From positions 62,001 through 126,000 of the forward strand of contig CAXMOM010000013.1 of the NCBI GenBank assembly GCA_964195425.1: 64,000 nt of DNA, in the 5' to 3' direction. This stretch comes from Glaciecola sp964195425. GTDB lineage: Bacteria > Pseudomonadota > Gammaproteobacteria > Enterobacterales > Alteromonadaceae. Under the pieces are notes generated by a model. That model was not told where the DNA came from. It searched no databases and was given only the letters and a program-made list of their open reading frames with translations. Below, in pieces: positions 61,543 to 64,000 of the stretch (position 1 is its first letter; each line of letters starts with the position of its first letter). Made by a program: the position numbers and the translations under genes.

Positions 61543-63039
61543 ATGGTTTTAGAAAAAAAATATGACCCGACAGACTTTGTCTTGTTCGGTACCCTAGGCG
61601 ACTTGGCTAGGCGCAAACTACTTCCTTCGTTATATCAGCTTGATAAAGCTAACTTATTACACGAAAGCTCAAAAATTATTGGTGTAGCAAGACAAGATAT
61701 TAGCGTTAGTGAATATGTTGAAAAAGTCCGCGAAAATTTCATTAAGTTCTTAGGCGAAGAAATCTGCGAAGACACATGGAAGCGTTTTGTAGAAAGGCTT
61801 GATTTTGTTACCGTTAATTTAACCGATACTTCAGACTACAAAAATCTCTGTGAACATGTCGATTCTAAAAGAGTAATGGTCTGTTATTTTGCAACATCGC
61901 CGTCCTTATTTGGCGATATATGCACAGGCATGGATTTGGCAGGTATTATAGACGACAGTGTACGAGTGGTGCTTGAAAAACCCATTGGACACGATTTTAA
62001 ATCGTCAGAAGTGATTAATAATCAAGTGGCTGAGTTTTTCACAGAACGACAAATTTATCGTATAGACCATTATTTAGGTAAAGAAACGGTTCTTAATCTA
62101 ATAGCGCTGCGATTCGCAAACTCTATTTTTGCCACAAACTGGGACCATAACTGTATTGATCACGTGCAAATTAGCGTGTCAGAGTCAGTGGGAATTGAAG
62201 GTCGTTGGGGATATTTTGACGGTGCTGGCCAAATGCGCGATATGGTGCAAAACCACTTACTTCAAATTCTTTCGCTGGTTGCTATGGAGCCGCCTACTAC
62301 TTTGGATGCCGACAGCATTCGCGATGAAAAACTCAAGGTTTTAAAAGCACTGCGCACTATAGATGCAAGTAACGTCAGTCAAAAAACGGTTCGCGGCCAA
62401 TATAGTACAGGCTTTGTTGAAGGGCAAGAAGTGCCCGGTTATTTAGAAGAGCCCGACGCAAATGAAAAAAGCACCACTGAAACTTTCGTCGCGATAAAAG
62501 CTGAAATAGATAACTGGCGCTGGGCAGGCGTTCCTTTCTACTTACGTACTGGAAAGCGATTACCCGCTAAAACCAGTGAGATAGTCATTTATTTTAAACG
62601 TCAGCCACACAATTTATTTAGTGATAGTTTTGCGAATCTGCCTGCAAACAAGTTGGTTATAAGACTCCAACCCGAAGAAGGCGTTGAAGTAACAGTGATG
62701 AATAAAGTGCCAGGACTGACTAGTACTGGGTCAATGGATTTGCAGAAAAGTAAACTTGATTTGAGTTTCTCTGACGAGTTTGGTGAACACCGAATTGCAG
62801 ATGCATATGAAAAGCTACTACTTGAAGTAATGATAGGAAACCAAGCCTTATTCGTGAGGCGTGATGAAGTTGAACAAGCATGGAGTTGGGTCGATTCTAT
62901 TATGTCTGCTTGGAATAGTAGCAACGAACAGCCAGAGCCTTATCAAGCGGGTACATGGGGACCTGTTTCCTCTATAGGTCTGCTAGCACGTGAAGAGCGT
63001 AGCTGGTATGAAACTAAAATAAAGAAAAAGAAGAAGTAG
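61543..63039 (+). CDS. zwf: Glucose-6-phosphate 1-dehydrogenase
   Basis: This 498-residue enzyme makes 6-phosphogluconolactone and NADPH, the entry to the Entner-Doudoroff and pentose-phosphate routes. I chose the ATG at 61543 (MVLEKKYDPTDFVLF), which has GAGG in front. The frame reaches an ATG at 61495 that has no ribosome site. The coenzyme motif reads FGTLGDLARRKL, with Thr-Leu where most have Ala-Ser. The active-site motif RIDHYLGKE is intact. It is followed by pgl after eight bases, then edd, in one operon under the HexR-type operator. Confidence 0.97.
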   Translation: MVLEKKYDPTDFVLFGTLGDLARRKLLPSLYQLDKANLLHESSKIIGVARQDISVSEYVEKVRENFIKFLGEEICEDTWKRFVERLDFVTVNLTDTSDYKNLCEHVDSKRVMVCYFATSPSLFGDICTGMDLAGIIDDSVRVVLEKPIGHDFKSSEVINNQVAEFFTERQIYRIDHYLGKETVLNLIALRFANSIFATNWDHNCIDHVQISVSESVGIEGRWGYFDGAGQMRDMVQNHLLQILSLVAMEPPTTLDADSIRDEKLKVLKALRTIDASNVSQKTVRGQYSTGFVEGQEVPGYLEEPDANEKSTTETFVAIKAEIDNWRWAGVPFYLRTGKRLPAKTSEIVIYFKRQPHNLFSDSFANLPANKLVIRLQPEEGVEVTVMNKVPGLTSTGSMDLQKSKLDLSFSDEFGEHRIADAYEKLLLEVMIGNQALFVRRDEVEQAWSWVDSIMSAWNSSNEQPEPYQAGTWGPVSSIGLLAREERSWYETKIKKKKK

Positions 63040-63047
63040 GCTTATTT

Positions 63048-63740
63048 ATGGCGTTAGTTTTACATCGATTCACTACACCGGATGCGTTAAATAAGGCATT
63101 TGCAAAGCAAATAATTAACTCACTCAGAAAGGCTATTGCAGCAAAAGGGCAAGCTTCACTGGTAGTAAGCGGAGGGTCAACACCTAAGCCACTATTTGTG
63201 GCTTTGTCTGAAACAGCTTTTGAATGGGATAAAGTTGTCGTAACTTTAGCCGACGAAAGATGGGTAGATGCAAACCACGCAGACAGTAATGAAAAATTGG
63301 TGCGCGAAAATTTGTTGCAAAACAAAGCATCGGCAGCGACTTTCGTTAGTTTAACGACCCGTCAAGCGAATGCAGAAGATGCCGAGTCTGAAATAAGTCA
63401 ACGTATTGATAATATGGATGAAAACTTCGATGTTGTTATTTTGGGTATGGGTGAAGACGGTCACACCGCATCACTTTTTCCATGCAGTAGCCAATTAAGT
63501 GAAGGTCTTAACTTAAGCCGTGAGTTAAGTGTCATCGCTACGCAGCCGACTTCCGCGCCGCATCAGCGTATGTCAATGTCGCTGGCTAAAATCATCAGTG
63601 CAAAAAAAGTGTTTTTACACTTAACAGGCCCTAAGAAAAAAGCGGTATTAGAAGACGCCTTAGCAAACTTTACCGAATTAGAAAAGCCCATCAAAGCAGT
63701 GTGCAACCGCGCTACTGTGAATTTGATGTGGGCACCGTAA
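63048..63740 (+). CDS. pgl: 6-phosphogluconolactonase (DevB type)
   Basis: This 230-residue protein of the glucosamine-6-phosphate-isomerase-like fold hydrolyses the lactone made by Zwf. Visible motifs are VVSGGSTPKPLF, LADERWVDANHADSNEKLV and ILGMGEDGHTASLFP. It belongs to the DevB/SOL type rather than the seven-bladed YbhE type of E. coli. It sits eight bases after zwf and nine bases before edd, a standard zwf-pgl-edd order. Confidence 0.97.
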   Translation: MALVLHRFTTPDALNKAFAKQIINSLRKAIAAKGQASLVVSGGSTPKPLFVALSETAFEWDKVVVTLADERWVDANHADSNEKLVRENLLQNKASAATFVSLTTRQANAEDAESEISQRIDNMDENFDVVILGMGEDGHTASLFPCSSQLSEGLNLSRELSVIATQPTSAPHQRMSMSLAKIISAKKVFLHLTGPKKKAVLEDALANFTELEKPIKAVCNRATVNLMWAP

Positions 63741-63749
63741 GGATTTCAT

Positions 63750-64000
63750 ATGAATACTATTATACAAGAAGTAACGGACCGGATTATTGCTCGCAGTAAA
63801 GTCTCCAGAGCCGCCTATTTGGCAAAAATTGAACGAGCACGTAAGCAAGGGCCGCTTCGAGGTGAGCTTTCTTGTGGCAACCTTGCACATGGTTTTGCAG
63901 CGTGTGGTAAAGAAGATAAAGCCGATCTGCGCAGCATGGTCAAAGCTAACATTGCCATTGTATCGTCATACAACGATATGCTTAGTGCCCACCAACCCTA
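63750..64000 (+). CDS. edd: Phosphogluconate dehydratase, cut by window edge
   Basis: The first 83 codons of a protein usually about 600 residues long are present. The N-terminal ELSCGNLAHGFAACGKEDK and IAIVSSYNDMLSAHQP segments match the family, the latter being the start of the conserved dehydratase core. The start has AAGGA six bases upstream, partly inside the pgl stop. Edd makes KDPG, the HexR effector, from 6-phosphogluconate. The rest, and probably eda, lie beyond the window. Confidence 0.96.
   Translation, partial: MNTIIQEVTDRIIARSKVSRAAYLAKIERARKQGPLRGELSCGNLAHGFAACGKEDKADLRSMVKANIAIVSSYNDMLSAHQP

Overview
This window reads as a stretch of core chromosome from a marine-type gammaproteobacterium of the order Alteromonadales (Alteromonadaceae-like, for example near Glaciecola, Paraglaciecola or Alteromonas). 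The reasons are the moderate-to-low GC content, the many E. coli-like gene neighbourhoods (dnaK-dnaJ-dapB-carAB-greA; lnt-corC-ybeY-ybeZ-miaB-ubiF-metT tRNA operon; lolB-ispE-prs / hemA-prfA-prmC-sirB2-kdsA; purB-hflD-mnmA-rluE; cspD/clpS-clpA-infA-aat-trxB; sppA/ydjA; pykA-hexR/zwf-pgl-edd), and two monomeric isocitrate dehydrogenases. The genus is an inference from gene content and protein style, not from a database search. I see no insertion sequence, prophage, CRISPR array, integron or rRNA operon.

Region by region. 1-5.1 kb: the 3' part of dnaK, dnaJ, then an inserted block of a class II cytochrome c, a zinc aldehyde reductase (Ahr type) and a convergent cytochrome b561. 5.3-11.6 kb: dapB, carA, carB and greA (lysine, arginine and pyrimidine precursors plus a transcript cleavage factor). 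11.6-21.8 kb: a SulP anion transporter, the lnt-corC-ybeY-ybeZ-miaB cluster, an EamA exporter, ubiF and an unannotated two-helix small membrane protein. 21.9-24.2 kb: a sodium/amino-acid symporter and a five-gene tRNA operon (Met, Leu, three identical Gln) with a near-consensus promoter. 24.5-30.5 kb, mostly minus strand: ychF, pth, rplY, a lipoprotein, prs, a fourth tRNA-Gln, ispE and lolB. 30.7-35.5 kb, plus strand: hemA, prfA, prmC, sirB2 and kdsA. 35.6-42.1 kb: two divergent monomeric NADP isocitrate dehydrogenases around a 0.6-kb gap with several perfect palindromes, then a membrane class III nucleotide cyclase with an altered catalytic motif. 42.3-46.8 kb: purB, hflD, mnmA, rluE and cspD. 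47-52.8 kb: clpS, clpA, infA, bpt, aat and trxB, a compact N-degron set. 53-58.6 kb: yfbV, sprT, sppA, a small basic ORF, ydjA and a saccharopine-dehydrogenase-like oxidoreductase. 58.8-64 kb: pykA and hexR opposite zwf-pgl-edd (Entner-Doudoroff entry), with a HexR-type operator and promoter in front of zwf.

Several start sites differ from the longest reading frame. prfA, clpA, trxB, zwf, the first idh and the EamA gene all have a better internal start. lnt has no ATG, GTG or TTG covering its conserved N-terminus, and the best start is a CTG coupled to the corC stop. The most useful second-look items are the duplicated idh pair and its palindromic intergenic region, the Asn-to-Ile cyclase, the two-hairpin hemA-prfA leader, the lnt start, the HexR/zwf control region and two small unrecognised proteins. 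Nothing here is clearly a wholly new system; these are local oddities in an otherwise ordinary core region.
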